A stretch of DNA of 64,000 nucleotides. It comes from Streptomyces sp. NBC_01471 (GTDB taxonomy: Bacteria > Actinomycetota > Actinomycetes > Streptomycetales > Streptomycetaceae). A model generated the notes under the pieces. That model was given only the letters and a program-made list of their open reading frames with translations. It was not told the origin of the DNA and made no database searches. Positions 40,931 to 49,690 of the stretch are shown in pieces. Where the stretch lies: positions 3,458,501-3,522,500 of the forward strand of contig NZ_CP109450.1 of NCBI RefSeq assembly GCF_041438865.1. The letters run 5' to 3'. Position numbers and translations under genes: made by a program. Numbering within the stretch: position 1 is the stretch's first letter; each line of letters begins with the position of its first letter.

Positions 40931-41652
40931 GCACCCCTGCCGAACCGGGCCGCCCGTCCTCCCCCGCGGAGGACGGGCGGCCGCGGCGCATCCACCGCTT
41001 CCACCCGGCCCGTCCCCGGCGGTTGATCGCGGCCATCGCCGTCGCCGCCGGCATGGGCCTGGCCGGCGCGGGCACCTCCGCGCTCGTCAGCACACAGCCG
41101 GCTCCCCGCCACACCGCGGCCGACATCGGGGCCCTCCCGCCACCGCAGACCGCACCGACCTCACCCGGATCGCCCGCGGCCGTTCCCGAGCGCATACGAA
41201 TACCGGGCATCAGCCTGGACCACTCCCTCACCGGCCTCGACGTGGGCCAGGACGGACACCTCGACGTACCCGGCGACCCGGGCCAGGTCGGCTGGTGGAG
41301 CGACGGCCCCCGCCCCGGCGACCCAGGAGCAGCGGTCTTCGTCGGCCACGTCGACTCAATGACCGGCCCCGCCGCGTTCTACAACATCTCCGCCCTGCGC
41401 CCCGGCGACGAGATAACCATCGACCGCGCCGACCGCTCCCACGTCACCTTCACCGTCCGGGCCCTGCGCCAGTACGACAAGAACGGCTTCCCCGACGACA
41501 AGGTCTACGTCACCACCGGAGCCCCGGCCCTGCGGCTGATCACCTGTGGCGGCACCTACGACCGGGAGCACGGCGGATACCGCGACAACGTGGTCGTCTT
41601 CGCCACCCTCACCACCCCAGGACACACCACCCCCACCCGGAGCGGGAATTGA
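40927..41652 (+). CDS. Class F sortase
   Basis: A 241-residue protein with an N-terminal cytoplasmic basic segment, one membrane helix (about residues 32-52), a Pro-rich stalk and a sortase domain. The catalytic triad is visible: His141 in VGHVDS, Cys207 in LITCGG and Arg219 in YRDNVVVFA. Sortases join secreted proteins to cell wall or process surface proteins; the coupled DUF4331 gene is the obvious candidate substrate, although its sorting signal is not standard. GTG 40927 overlaps the DUF4331 stop, and its stop overlaps the TTG start of the TPR gene. Confidence 0.85.
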   Translation: MSTPAEPGRPSSPAEDGRPRRIHRFHPARPRRLIAAIAVAAGMGLAGAGTSALVSTQPAPRHTAADIGALPPPQTAPTSPGSPAAVPERIRIPGISLDHSLTGLDVGQDGHLDVPGDPGQVGWWSDGPRPGDPGAAVFVGHVDSMTGPAAFYNISALRPGDEITIDRADRSHVTFTVRALRQYDKNGFPDDKVYVTTGAPALRLITCGGTYDREHGGYRDNVVVFATLTTPGHTTPTRSGN

Positions 41653-43007
41653 ACACCTCTGGTCCCCGACACCTCTCACGGCGTCGCACCTTGCTGGCAG
41701 CCGGCACCGTCACCGTCCTCGGCGTGGGCCTCTTCCTCGGCGGCGGCCTGGCGCTCGCCCCCTGGAACGCGACGCAGAGCGATCGGAGCGCAGGGTCAGC
41801 CGGCGCGGCGAGTGGCCCCACCGCAGGTGCCGACCCGTTGGCGGCGGACATCGCCGGGCTCCAACAGCACCTGCGGACGGCGCCACGCGATGCGGTGGCC
41901 CTGGCGACTCTCGGCCTTGACTACGTCCAGCAGGCGAAATCCACTGCCGACCCGACGTATTACCCCAAGGCCGAAGGCGTCCTCACACGCTCACTGGCGA
42001 GCCAGAAGAAGGACAACTTCACCGCCATGGGCGGGATGGCCGCACTCGAAGCCGGCCGCCACCGCTTCACCCAAGCCCTGGACTGGGCCGAGCAAGCCGT
42101 CGCCGTCAACCCGTACAGCTCCCCGCTGTACGGGACACTCGCCGACGCGTACACCCAGCTCGGCCGCTACGCGGAAGCGGCAGACGCGACCCAGCGGATG
42201 GTCGACCTCAAGCCCGGAGCGCCCTCGCTGTCCCGTGCCTCGTACGTGGCGGAGCTGCGGGGCGACATCACGACCGCCAGGACCGACATGCGGCGGGCCC
42301 TGAACGACTCGGCGGGCCCGGCGGACCAGGCGTTCGCCCACTACTACCTCGGCGAACTCGCCTTCAACAACGGGGATCCGGCCACCGAGCTGAAAGAGGC
42401 CGAAGCGGGGCTGCGGGTCGCGCCCTCCTACACGGCCCTGTTCCAGGCGAAGGCCAGAGCCGAGACAGCGCTCGGCAAGACCGATGCGGCCATCGCCGAC
42501 CTCACCCGGGCCGTGCAGCGCGTCCCCCAACCCGAGTACATCCTCCAGCTCGGCGAGCTCTACCAATCCCTGGGCCGCACCAAGCAAGCCGACGAGCAGT
42601 ACCGGATCTTCCGCGCCGAACAACAGCTCTTCACCACCAACGGCGTCGCCCTCGACTCCGACGCCGCCCTCTTCGAAGCCGACCACGGCAACCCCCAGCA
42701 GGCCCTGGCCATCGCCCGCAAGGGACTCGCAACCCGCCCCTTCCTGGAAACGCACGACGCACTCGCCTGGACCCTCCACGTCAACGGCCAGGACCAGGAA
42801 GCCCTCGACGAAGCCAACCAGGCACTCGCACCCGGCATGCGCAGCGCCCTCTTCCACTACCACCGGGCCATGATCGAAAAATCACTCGGCGACAACAAAG
42901 CGGCTCGCGAAGACCTGACAGCGGCCCTGACCATCAACCCCCACTTCAGCCCGCTGTACGCACCCACAGCACGCGCGGCCCTCACCACACTGAAAACCTC
43001 CGCATAA
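41649..43007 (+). CDS. Membrane-anchored/secreted TPR protein
   Basis: A protein of about 452 residues from TTG 41649. It has an Arg-rich start (RHLSRRRTLL) and a hydrophobic helix (residues about 17-38), so the bulk is probably extracytoplasmic. About 350 residues of TPR repeats follow (for example ALDWAEQAVAVNP and LYGTLADAYTQLGRYAEAAD), ending with DLTAALTINPHFSPLY. It would act as a protein-interaction scaffold at the cell surface for DUF4331 or the oxidoreductase. The TTGA overlap couples it to the sortase. It converges on the second oxidoreductase operon. Confidence 0.75.
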   Translation: MNTSGPRHLSRRRTLLAAGTVTVLGVGLFLGGGLALAPWNATQSDRSAGSAGAASGPTAGADPLAADIAGLQQHLRTAPRDAVALATLGLDYVQQAKSTADPTYYPKAEGVLTRSLASQKKDNFTAMGGMAALEAGRHRFTQALDWAEQAVAVNPYSSPLYGTLADAYTQLGRYAEAADATQRMVDLKPGAPSLSRASYVAELRGDITTARTDMRRALNDSAGPADQAFAHYYLGELAFNNGDPATELKEAEAGLRVAPSYTALFQAKARAETALGKTDAAIADLTRAVQRVPQPEYILQLGELYQSLGRTKQADEQYRIFRAEQQLFTTNGVALDSDAALFEADHGNPQQALAIARKGLATRPFLETHDALAWTLHVNGQDQEALDEANQALAPGMRSALFHYHRAMIEKSLGDNKAAREDLTAALTINPHFSPLYAPTARAALTTLKTSA

Positions 43008-43057
43008 CCGTGTAGTCCGGCTCCGGGGGAGCGCCCCCACGCGGGGCTCTGCACCAT

Positions 43058-43579
43058 TCACTCCCCTTGGAAAGGCCGTCGTCCGGGATGCTCCGCAGGA
43101 GAGACCGGTGGGCGGGTCCGGTGGCGCCGGCGGGCCGTGTTGATCAGGGCGGTGAGTGCGGAGGCGGCGAAGAGACCTGCGGTGATCAGTAGCCACCGGT
43201 TCAGGTAAACGCTGTCCGAGAGGCCGGTGTCCTGGTGGTACGGGGCTGATCTGCGCAGGATGAGCGGGAACCAGACCAGGAGCAGGAGCAGGGACAGGGC
43301 CACCGGGGCGCGCAGGTGGTTGAGCAGGCGGCGCCCGGTCGCACGGTCCGTGCGGTCCTTGTGCGGGGGGAGCGCGGCCTGGGTGGTGAGGTCGGCGGCG
43401 CTGTAGAGGGGTACCAGGACCAGATCGTGCAGCAGCGCGGCACCGATGAACCAGACGGCGACGGCAACGGTGCGGCCGGTGAGGAGCTGCACCGCGGCGT
43501 ACCCGGCGACGGTGAAGCAGCAGGCCATGACGAGCAGGTGGACGGGGTGGGCGCCGTAGCGGCGCGAGAAGAGGCTCAT
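43058..43579 (-). CDS. Small integral membrane protein, copy 2
   Basis: A 173-residue protein nearly identical to 117-626, with the same four hydrophobic segments. The last residues differ: this copy ends RRPFQGE, where copy 1 ends REE, which shows where the duplication stops. ATG 43579 lies 2 bases after the oxidoreductase stop. It converges with the TPR gene. As in copy 1, a membrane partner role for the oxidoreductase is inferred. Confidence 0.8.
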   Translation of the reverse strand: MSLFSRRYGAHPVHLLVMACCFTVAGYAAVQLLTGRTVAVAVWFIGAALLHDLVLVPLYSAADLTTQAALPPHKDRTDRATGRRLLNHLRAPVALSLLLLLVWFPLILRRSAPYHQDTGLSDSVYLNRWLLITAGLFAASALTALINTARRRHRTRPPVSPAEHPGRRPFQGE

Positions 43580-45075
43580 GGTCACGTCCGGAAGGTGAGG
43601 CGGCGGACCCATTTGGTGTTGTTCACGCCGGGGTTGGCGGGAACGATGACGCGGGCGGGGTGGCCGTGGTCGGGGGAGAGCGGTGCTCCGTTGACGTGCA
43701 GGGCGAGCAGGGAGAGCGGGTTGCTGATCTGGTTGCCCGCCAGGAGCACGCGGCGGAAGGCGCCTGTGCGTTGCACGGACTCGACCAGGACGCTGGTGGC
43801 GTGCGGCATCCCGGCGAGTGCGGCGAGGTCGGCCAGGCGCAGCCCCGACCAGTGCTGGTCGTCGGTGGACCAGCCCTCCACGCAGGCGATCGGCAGCCGG
43901 GCCGTGTGCTGGTCCATGGTGAGCAACTGGGCGTGGGTGTAGGTGAGTTTCCGTACTCCGTGGATCTCCAGGCGCCAGCCGGGGCCGATGTCGGAGGCCC
44001 TGATGCCGACGGCTGCCGCGCTCTTGTTGATCTGGAAGCCGTTCGGGCCCGGCCGGGGGTCGCGGTCGTGCGGGGCGAGCAGGGCGGTGCGGCGCAGGGA
44101 GCCGCCGATGCTCTGCCCGGCGGTCACGACGAGCAGGGCCAGCGATCCGGCGCCGACCAGTCCGAGCGCGCCGCGCCTGCTCATGGTCGGGCTGGCCGGT
44201 GCGGGGGCGACGAGCCCGTACGGGTCGGGCGGCTCCGGTGCGGTGTGCGCCGCGTCGGTGGCCAGGACCGAACGCAGGGTGCGGGAGCGCACCGCCCGCC
44301 ACATCCGGCCCAGGCGCAGCACCGCGTGGGCGGCGAAGGCGGCCATGAACACCCACGCACCGTAGAAGTGCAGGGTGTAGAAGGAGCCGGGGAAGACGTA
44401 GTCGAGCTGGATGTTGAGCACGCCGGTGGCGAGTTCGAACAGGACACCGCCGACCAGCAGGATCAGCGAGAGGCGCTCCAGGGCGTGGGCGGGGCTGAGG
44501 GCGGGCGGCCAGGTGAAGAGCTTCGGGACGACCGACCACAGTTTGGCGAGCACCACCGGGATGAGGACGATCCCGAGGGTGACGTGGACGCCCTGGGTGA
44601 GGCGGTAGAGCCAGTACGGGTGGGTGGGCCAGGTGAACAGGTAGAAGCCCAGCAGCCCCTTGCCCGGGGTCTTGTCGTTGAGCACGCCGAGGCCCGGGTT
44701 GTAGGCGGCGTACGACAGCAGACCGGTGACGAACACGACCGTGATGCCGAACAGCAGGACCAGGCCGAGGACCGCCGTCAGCCACGGGCCGCGGATCGGA
44801 CTGCGCCAGAACGCGGGACGGAACGGGCCGGGCGGAGCCGTACCGGCCAGGACCCGGGCCCGGCCGAGCAGCCGGCCGGCCCGCCGAGGGTCAGGCTCCG
44901 GCTCCGGCCGCCAAGGGGTGGCACCCGTCGCGGGCGGAACTGACCGGGGGGCACGCTCACCGTCGGTCCCGCCGTCACCGCGAGCGGGCCCGCCGTCACC
45001 GCTCCCGGTCACGGCCATCATCCGCCCGCGCCTCTGTCACAAGTTGCCCGATCATTCATCGATCTTCATGCCCAG
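43084..45075. repeat. 2-kb direct duplication, copy 2
   Basis: The matching partner of 131-2110, same orientation. Similarity runs from CGGGATGCTCCGCAG at 43084 to the CATCGATCTTCA block at 45057-45068 and ends soon after. Confidence 0.85.
43582..45021 (-). CDS. Cytochrome b-like/molybdopterin-dependent oxidoreductase fusion, copy 2
   Basis: A 479-residue protein closely matching 629-2053. The N-terminal membrane domain (about residues 80-260) carries His residues suited to heme ligation. A hydrophobic helix around GALGLVGAGSLALLVVTA is followed by an SUOX-like Mo domain with the Cys of IACVEGWS and the ending NNTKWVRRLTF. ATG 45021 is well defined and guides the start call of copy 1. Its neighbours here are the DUF4331-sortase-TPR operon on the opposite strand, which may supply surface partners. 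The substrate is unknown. Confidence 0.82.
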   Translation of the reverse strand: MMAVTGSGDGGPARGDGGTDGERAPRSVPPATGATPWRPEPEPDPRRAGRLLGRARVLAGTAPPGPFRPAFWRSPIRGPWLTAVLGLVLLFGITVVFVTGLLSYAAYNPGLGVLNDKTPGKGLLGFYLFTWPTHPYWLYRLTQGVHVTLGIVLIPVVLAKLWSVVPKLFTWPPALSPAHALERLSLILLVGGVLFELATGVLNIQLDYVFPGSFYTLHFYGAWVFMAAFAAHAVLRLGRMWRAVRSRTLRSVLATDAAHTAPEPPDPYGLVAPAPASPTMSRRGALGLVGAGSLALLVVTAGQSIGGSLRRTALLAPHDRDPRPGPNGFQINKSAAAVGIRASDIGPGWRLEIHGVRKLTYTHAQLLTMDQHTARLPIACVEGWSTDDQHWSGLRLADLAALAGMPHATSVLVESVQRTGAFRRVLLAGNQISNPLSLLALHVNGAPLSPDHGHPARVIVPANPGVNNTKWVRRLTFRT

Positions 45076-45384
45076 CTGCCGGTCGCTCGGGCCTGCGTGG
45101 TCGACCGCGGGGAGACGTCAGCCGCACGGCCCAACGGCAGGGGCCATCTGCCGAAGTCAGAAGCCGCCCGTCAGCCACCCTCACGGAGAACAACCAGCGT
45201 GGTCGGCCCTGACTTCGCATCACAGTCCCGTCGTCGGTTCCCTCGGTCACGCAAAGGGGCGATACGGCAGCAACCCAGCCCCACGGGACGGACATCACCA
45301 GCTTCGAAGACTGCTGGGGTGTGCCGGAAGTACGCGGGGCGCCCCCCGATCTGGCGTCTCGCGTGGCGGTGAGACCCTTGGCCG
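45076..45384. other. Intergenic region without a visible gene
   Basis: About 310 bases between the second oxidoreductase promoter region and the HAD gene. Frames here are short and have poor codon bias; no hairpin or clear repeat is seen. Confidence 0.4.
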
Positions 45385-46047
45385 GTGTTCTCATCCGATC
45401 AGGTGGGCGCCGTGTTCTTCGATGTCGATGGCACCCTCGTCCCGGGCACGAGTTCGTCGGTCTTTCTGGCTGGCTTCCTTGGCCATCGCGACGAGCTGTC
45501 CAAGGCCGAGGACGCCTACGCCGCCGGCGATCTGGACAATCGGCAAGTATCCGAGCTGGATGCCAGGGGCTGGGCGGGCGTGCTGGAAGAACAAGTCTCT
45601 GGCTGGCTCGATGGGCTTCCCCTGGTCGCGGGCATCACGGAGACCGTGGGCTGGTGCCGGAGGAACGGCTTGGTTCCCGTGCTGACAACTCTCGCCTGGT
45701 CGCCGGTCGGCAGCTACCTGACTGAGCGCTTCGGCTTCCACGCGTTCGGCGGACCTCGGCTGGAGACCACCGACAGCCGGTTCACGGGGCGCGTCGCCTG
45801 CCATTTCGACGAGTACGACAAACGAGATTTCGCCCTCGCGCAGGCCCGGGAACTGGGGTTGGCCCCCGGATCGTGCGGGGCCGTCGGAGACAGCCGCTCC
45901 GACCTGCCCCTGTTCGCTTCAGTCGGGCTGAGCGTGGCGTTCAATGCCTCGGCAGGAGCGCGGGCGGCGGCGACCGTCACGGTGGACGGCGGCGACCTAC
46001 GAGGCGTGCTCCCCGCCTTGAGCCACCTGGTCACAGCCGGTCGGTGA
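45385..46047 (+). CDS. HAD-superfamily phosphatase (SerB/IB-type)
   Basis: A 220-residue HAD hydrolase. Motif I is DVDGT with Asp13 (nucleophile) and Asp15, motif II is the Thr in VLTTLAWS, and motif IV is GDSRSDLPLF with two Asp residues. The helical cap after motif I is of the IB subclass found in phosphoserine phosphatase-like proteins. It would dephosphorylate a small metabolite in the cytoplasm; the substrate is unknown. GTG 45385 gives a family-like N-terminus. It stands alone; the MFS gene converges on it. Confidence 0.8.
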   Translation: MFSSDQVGAVFFDVDGTLVPGTSSSVFLAGFLGHRDELSKAEDAYAAGDLDNRQVSELDARGWAGVLEEQVSGWLDGLPLVAGITETVGWCRRNGLVPVLTTLAWSPVGSYLTERFGFHAFGGPRLETTDSRFTGRVACHFDEYDKRDFALAQARELGLAPGSCGAVGDSRSDLPLFASVGLSVAFNASAGARAAATVTVDGGDLRGVLPALSHLVTAGR

Positions 46048-46095
46048 TGAGGGGACCCGCGACGTCATACCCCCCAGATCCGGGACAGGAACTGT

Positions 46096-47328
46096 TCAGT
46101 CGGCGACTGTGAGGGACGCGGCCGGGGCACCGCGTCGCGTGACTGCCCACAGGAGGAGCGCGAGAAGGCTGATCCCAGCGCCCAGAGCACACACGGCTGT
46201 CCAGCCTGCCACCGCGTAGAGAGTGGTCGCGGCGACGGCGCCGGAGGCGCTGCCGACCGAATAGAAGACCATGTAACCGCCGATCAGCCGGCTCCCCGCC
46301 TCCGGGTGCAGTGCGTAGATCAGGGTCTGGTTGGTGACGTGGACCGCCTGCACGGCGAGATCGAGGACGATCACGCCGACGGCCAGCGCCCAGAGCGAAT
46401 GCCGGGTGAAGGCCAGGGGCAGCCAGGAGACAGTCAGCAGGGCCAGACCGACGCCAGTGGTCCATTGCGAGAAGCCGCGGTCGTTCAGTCGGCCGGCCGC
46501 GGTGGCGGCGAGGGCGCCTACGGCTCCGGCCAGTCCGAACGCTCCGATTTCGGTGTGGGACAAGGAGAGCGGGGGTGCGCTGAGCGGCAGCGCGACACTG
46601 CTCCACAGAGTGCTGAAAGCGGCGAAGATCAGAAGTGCGAGCAGGGCCCGCACCCGAAGGAGGCGCTCGCGCGCGAACAGCGTGAGAGTGGAGCGCAGAA
46701 GTTGCCCGTACCCCGTCGCCGCGGCCTTGGCACTGCTGCGGGGCGGCAGCAGGCGGGAGAGCGCCAGAGCGAGTACGCAGGCGAGGGCCGCGGAAGAGAG
46801 GTAGACGGAGCGCCAGCCGGCGAGGTCGGCCAAAAGGCCGGATACGGTGCGGGCGAGCAGGATGCCGGTGACCACACCGCTGGTCACCAGGCCGACGACT
46901 TGTCCGCGCTCCTCGGGCAGGGCGAGGGATGCGGCGAAGGCCACCAGCGTCTGGGTGACCACCGCGAGCAGCCCGACGATCGTGAGCCCCACAAGCAGGA
47001 GGGCTGCGCTGACTGCGGTGCCGACTGCCGTCAACGCCATGGCCAGGAGGAGGAGTTGGGCCACGACCAGCCGTCTGCGGTCGAGCAGGTCGCCCAGTGG
47101 TACGAGAAAGAAGAGCCCCAGCCCGTAACCGACCTGAGTGAGGGTCACGACGGCGCCCACCGTCGCTGTGCCGATCGAGAAGTCGCGGCCCAGTGTTACC
47201 AGCAGTGGCTGCGCGAAGTAGACGTTGGCCACGGCTGTTCCACAGGCTGTGGCGAAGAGCAGCGTGACTCCTCCGGACAGTTTGTACCTGGACGTCCCCG
47301 CGCTCAGCCCGGTGGCCCCTGCTGTCAT
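46096..47328 (-). CDS. MFS transporter, drug-efflux type
   Basis: A 410-residue protein with twelve hydrophobic segments and MFS signatures: GDLLDRRRLVV as the loop 2-3 motif and GLLADLAGWRSVYL around loop 4-5. Such transporters export drugs or sugars with protons. It diverges from an HxlR-type regulator, the usual pairing in which the regulator represses the efflux gene. ATG 47328 is chosen because an upstream ATG at 47376 lies inside the repeated CATCTTGC-ACCA motif thought to be the operator. Confidence 0.82.
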   Translation of the reverse strand: MTAGATGLSAGTSRYKLSGGVTLLFATACGTAVANVYFAQPLLVTLGRDFSIGTATVGAVVTLTQVGYGLGLFFLVPLGDLLDRRRLVVAQLLLLAMALTAVGTAVSAALLLVGLTIVGLLAVVTQTLVAFAASLALPEERGQVVGLVTSGVVTGILLARTVSGLLADLAGWRSVYLSSAALACVLALALSRLLPPRSSAKAAATGYGQLLRSTLTLFARERLLRVRALLALLIFAAFSTLWSSVALPLSAPPLSLSHTEIGAFGLAGAVGALAATAAGRLNDRGFSQWTTGVGLALLTVSWLPLAFTRHSLWALAVGVIVLDLAVQAVHVTNQTLIYALHPEAGSRLIGGYMVFYSVGSASGAVAATTLYAVAGWTAVCALGAGISLLALLLWAVTRRGAPAASLTVAD

Positions 47329-47373
47329 AACCCCGCGATCTCTCCTCACACGAAGCCCCTTCACCATCGGTTT

Positions 47374-47430
47374 CATCTTGCTACCAGATGGAACGTAGCC
47401 CTACCTGGTAGCATCTTGCAACCAATATGG
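47374..47430. promoter_or_regulatory. Repeated operator-like motif between MFS and HxlR genes
   Basis: CATCTTGCTACCAGATGG (47374-47391) and CATCTTGCAACCAATATGG (47412-47430) are imperfect direct repeats 38 bases apart. CTACCTGGTAG (47401-47411), an imperfect inverted repeat, lies between them. This is a likely binding region for the divergent HxlR protein. Confidence 0.5.
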
Positions 47431-47444
47431 TGAGGGAGGGCGAC

Positions 47445-47891
47445 ATGGTGGAGCGGACACGCTTCCATGACAGCGACTGTCCCGTCGCGCGTTCAGTCGA
47501 CACGATTGGCGACTGGTGGTCTCTGCTGATCGTGCGGGACGCCTTTGACGGCAGCCGCCGCTTCGGGGAGTTCCAACGCAGTCTCGGCGTGGCGAAGAAC
47601 ATCCTTGCTGCGCGCCTGCGTTCCCTGGTCGCCGCCGGAGTCCTCGACGCTGTTCCCGCCTCGGACGGCAGCGCTTACCACGAGTACGTACTGACACCGA
47701 AAGGCCAGGGCCTCTTCCCTGTCATCGTCGCGCTGCGACAGTGGGGCGAACAGAACCTCTTCGCCCCCGAGGAGTCGCACTCGGAGATGATTGACCGCCG
47801 ACAGGGGCGTCCTTTGCGTGCACTGGAGGTCTACTCCGCGGACGGGCAACGACTCGATGCCGACGACACCACCGTCAACAAGGTCAGCTGA
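47445..47891 (+). CDS. HxlR-family transcriptional regulator
   Basis: A 148-residue winged-helix protein of the HxlR/DUF24 family. The conserved Cys is at CPVARSVD near the N-terminus, followed by WWSLLIVRDAFDGSRRFGEF and the recognition helix LGVAKNILAARLRSL. The N-terminal Cys in this family can sense reactive electrophiles such as quinones or aldehydes. ATG 47445 has GGGAGGG just upstream. It diverges from the MFS gene and probably controls it. Confidence 0.82.
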   Translation: MVERTRFHDSDCPVARSVDTIGDWWSLLIVRDAFDGSRRFGEFQRSLGVAKNILAARLRSLVAAGVLDAVPASDGSAYHEYVLTPKGQGLFPVIVALRQWGEQNLFAPEESHSEMIDRRQGRPLRALEVYSADGQRLDADDTTVNKVS

Positions 47892-48216
47892 CCGGTACGC
47901 CCGAAGGTCCGCGAAGAGCATCCGGCTCGGCTGACTGTTTCGCCGGCGCCGCCGAGGCGGTGGGCGGCGGCTGCCGTGGCTGGACCGGACAGGACCCAGG
48001 TTGCTCGCGGCGACTCCGCCCAGTGGGCTAAGGTCTGCGGCTATGAATACCGGGACGGCCTCGCGCCACACACGGATTGGCTACCCGGCACTCCTCTGAG
48101 TGCTGTACGGGCCGGTGCGGTCCCCCTGTTGGACAGAGAGGCTTGCGCTGCTGCGCGGGCTCCACCTTCTGTCGTGTTGATCTCAGCTCGATACATCAAC
48201 CACGACAGGAGACTTC
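47892..48216. other. Intergenic region without a visible gene
   Basis: About 325 bases between the HxlR gene and the dienelactone hydrolase gene, both on the plus strand. Only very short frames occur. I see no strong hairpin, repeat or RNA gene. Confidence 0.4.
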
Positions 48217-48963
48217 ATGCCCATCAAGACGCTGCAGATTCCCACCCCGGACGGTCAGGCCGACGCTTTCGCCGCGTTTCCCGATGGTGGCGGGCGGTGC
48301 CCAGGGGTGCTGATGTACGCGGATGGCTTCGGCATCCGGCCCGTGCTGCGGGAGATGGCCCGCGAGCTGGCCGACCACGGGTACTACGTGCTCGTCCCCA
48401 ACTTCTTCTACCGGCACGGCCCGGCGCCGGTGATCACACTTCCCGACTACATCGGAGAAGACAGCCGGTCCGAAGTCTTCGCCCGGCTGATGCCGCTGAT
48501 CGAGGCCCACACCGCCGACCGCGCCCTGCGTGACGCCGATGCCTACCTCAGGTTTCTCACCACCCAGCCCGAGGTCGCCGCCGGGCCGGTCGCGGTGACC
48601 GGCTACTGCATAGGCGGCCTCCTGGCCATGCGCACCGCAGCGGCCCACCCCGGCCAGGTCGCCGCCATCGCCGCATTCCACGCTCCCGTGGGCGCGGACG
48701 GACCCGACACCCTCAGCGAGATCACCGCCCAGGTCCACTTCGGCCACGCCGAAAGCGATCTGACTCCCGAGGCCCTCGGCGAGCTCAACCGCGCCCTGGA
48801 CGCCGCGAAGGTCGACTACACCTCCGAGATCTACCCCGGCACCGTCCACGGATTCACCATGGCCGACACCGACACCTTCGACCCCGCCGGACTGCAGCAT
48901 CACTGGGACCGCCTGCTCCCCCTCCTCGACCGCGCACTCGGGCCTGTCCCACGGATCTTGTGA
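48217..48963 (+). CDS. Dienelactone hydrolase-family protein
   Basis: A 248-residue alpha/beta-hydrolase of the dienelactone hydrolase family. The nucleophile is Cys131 in GYCIGG, the acid is probably the Asp in HAESD and the base is His in TVHGF. The length matches the family. It would hydrolyse a lactone or ester; in Streptomyces such genes are often catabolic or detoxifying. AGGAG lies just before ATG 48217. No pathway genes are adjacent. Confidence 0.85.
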   Translation: MPIKTLQIPTPDGQADAFAAFPDGGGRCPGVLMYADGFGIRPVLREMARELADHGYYVLVPNFFYRHGPAPVITLPDYIGEDSRSEVFARLMPLIEAHTADRALRDADAYLRFLTTQPEVAAGPVAVTGYCIGGLLAMRTAAAHPGQVAAIAAFHAPVGADGPDTLSEITAQVHFGHAESDLTPEALGELNRALDAAKVDYTSEIYPGTVHGFTMADTDTFDPAGLQHHWDRLLPLLDRALGPVPRIL

Positions 48964-48965
48964 CC

Positions 48966-49012
48966 ATCCCGGTCCCGGTCCCGGTCTCCATCTCGGTCTC
49001 GATCTCGGTTCG
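48966..49012. repeat. Degenerate hexanucleotide repeat
   Basis: CCCGGT-type hexamers (CCCGGT, CCCGGT, then TCTCCA, TCTCGG, TCTCGA, TCTCGG) run for about 45 bases immediately after the hydrolase stop. This looks like slippage-derived simple sequence at the edge of the decayed metG region. Confidence 0.4.
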
Positions 49013-49018
49013 TGGCAT

Positions 49019-49690
49019 GGCCATGGGGCGGGAGCGTTGGCGATCAGGAAGTAGCGCCAGCAGTCCGCGGGCAGCGTCTCCAGCGCTGCGTCGGTGAAGA
49101 TGCCCCGCTTCTGGGAGGTGGAGAACTTACCGCCGTAGTACGTCAGCCAGTTGAAGCCCTTGACGACGTCGACCTTCTTCCACGGTTCGCGGACGCCGAG
49201 CTCGGTGGCGGGGAACATCACCGTGTGGAAGGGGACGTTGTCCTTGGCCATGAACTGCGTGTAGCGCACGGTGTCGTCGGCCTCGTACCACCACGACTTC
49301 CAGTCGCGCGCCTCGCCCGGGGCAGCGTCCGACCACTCCTTCGTCGCGCCGATGTACTCGATCGGGGCGTCGAACCAGACGTAGAAGACCTTGCCCTCGG
49401 CCGCGAGCTCCGGCCAGGTGTCGGACGGAACCGGGACGCCCCAGTCCAGATCACGGGTGATCGCCCGGTCGAGCAGGAACAGGTGCGCAGGAACAGGTGC
49501 TTGGTCTCGCGGACCTCCAGCTCGGTGGAGCCGCTGATCGCCGAGCGCGGGGCGATCAGGTCGGTCGGGTCCAGGACGCGGGTGCGGTTCTCGCACTGGT
49601 CACCGCGGGCCTTGTCGTAGCCGCAGTGCGGGCAGGTGCCCTCGACGTACCGGTCCGGCAGGAAGCGGCCGTCGACCGGCGAGTACACCT
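49019..49690 (-). pseudogene. metG: Decayed internal fragment of methionyl-tRNA synthetase
   Basis: Read on the minus strand, 49690-49500 encodes the MetG zinc-domain region ([30 protein letters not shown], then [12 protein letters not shown]). In another frame, 49486-49035 encodes the catalytic part ([31 protein letters not shown] and [13 protein letters not shown], the KMSKS-loop region). The first 110 or so residues and everything after IANAP are missing. The frame change lies at a 14-bp tandem duplication (49473-49486 and 49487-49500), and roughly 35-40 residues expected between KHLFL and the ITRDLDWG segment are absent. It cannot make an active enzyme; a functional metG must lie elsewhere. 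Confidence 0.85.
49473..49500. repeat. 14-bp tandem duplication breaking metG
   Basis: GCAGGAACAGGTGC occurs twice back to back (49473-49486 and 49487-49500). Fourteen bases is not a multiple of three, so it shifts the frame of the metG fragment at exactly this point. Confidence 0.85.
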
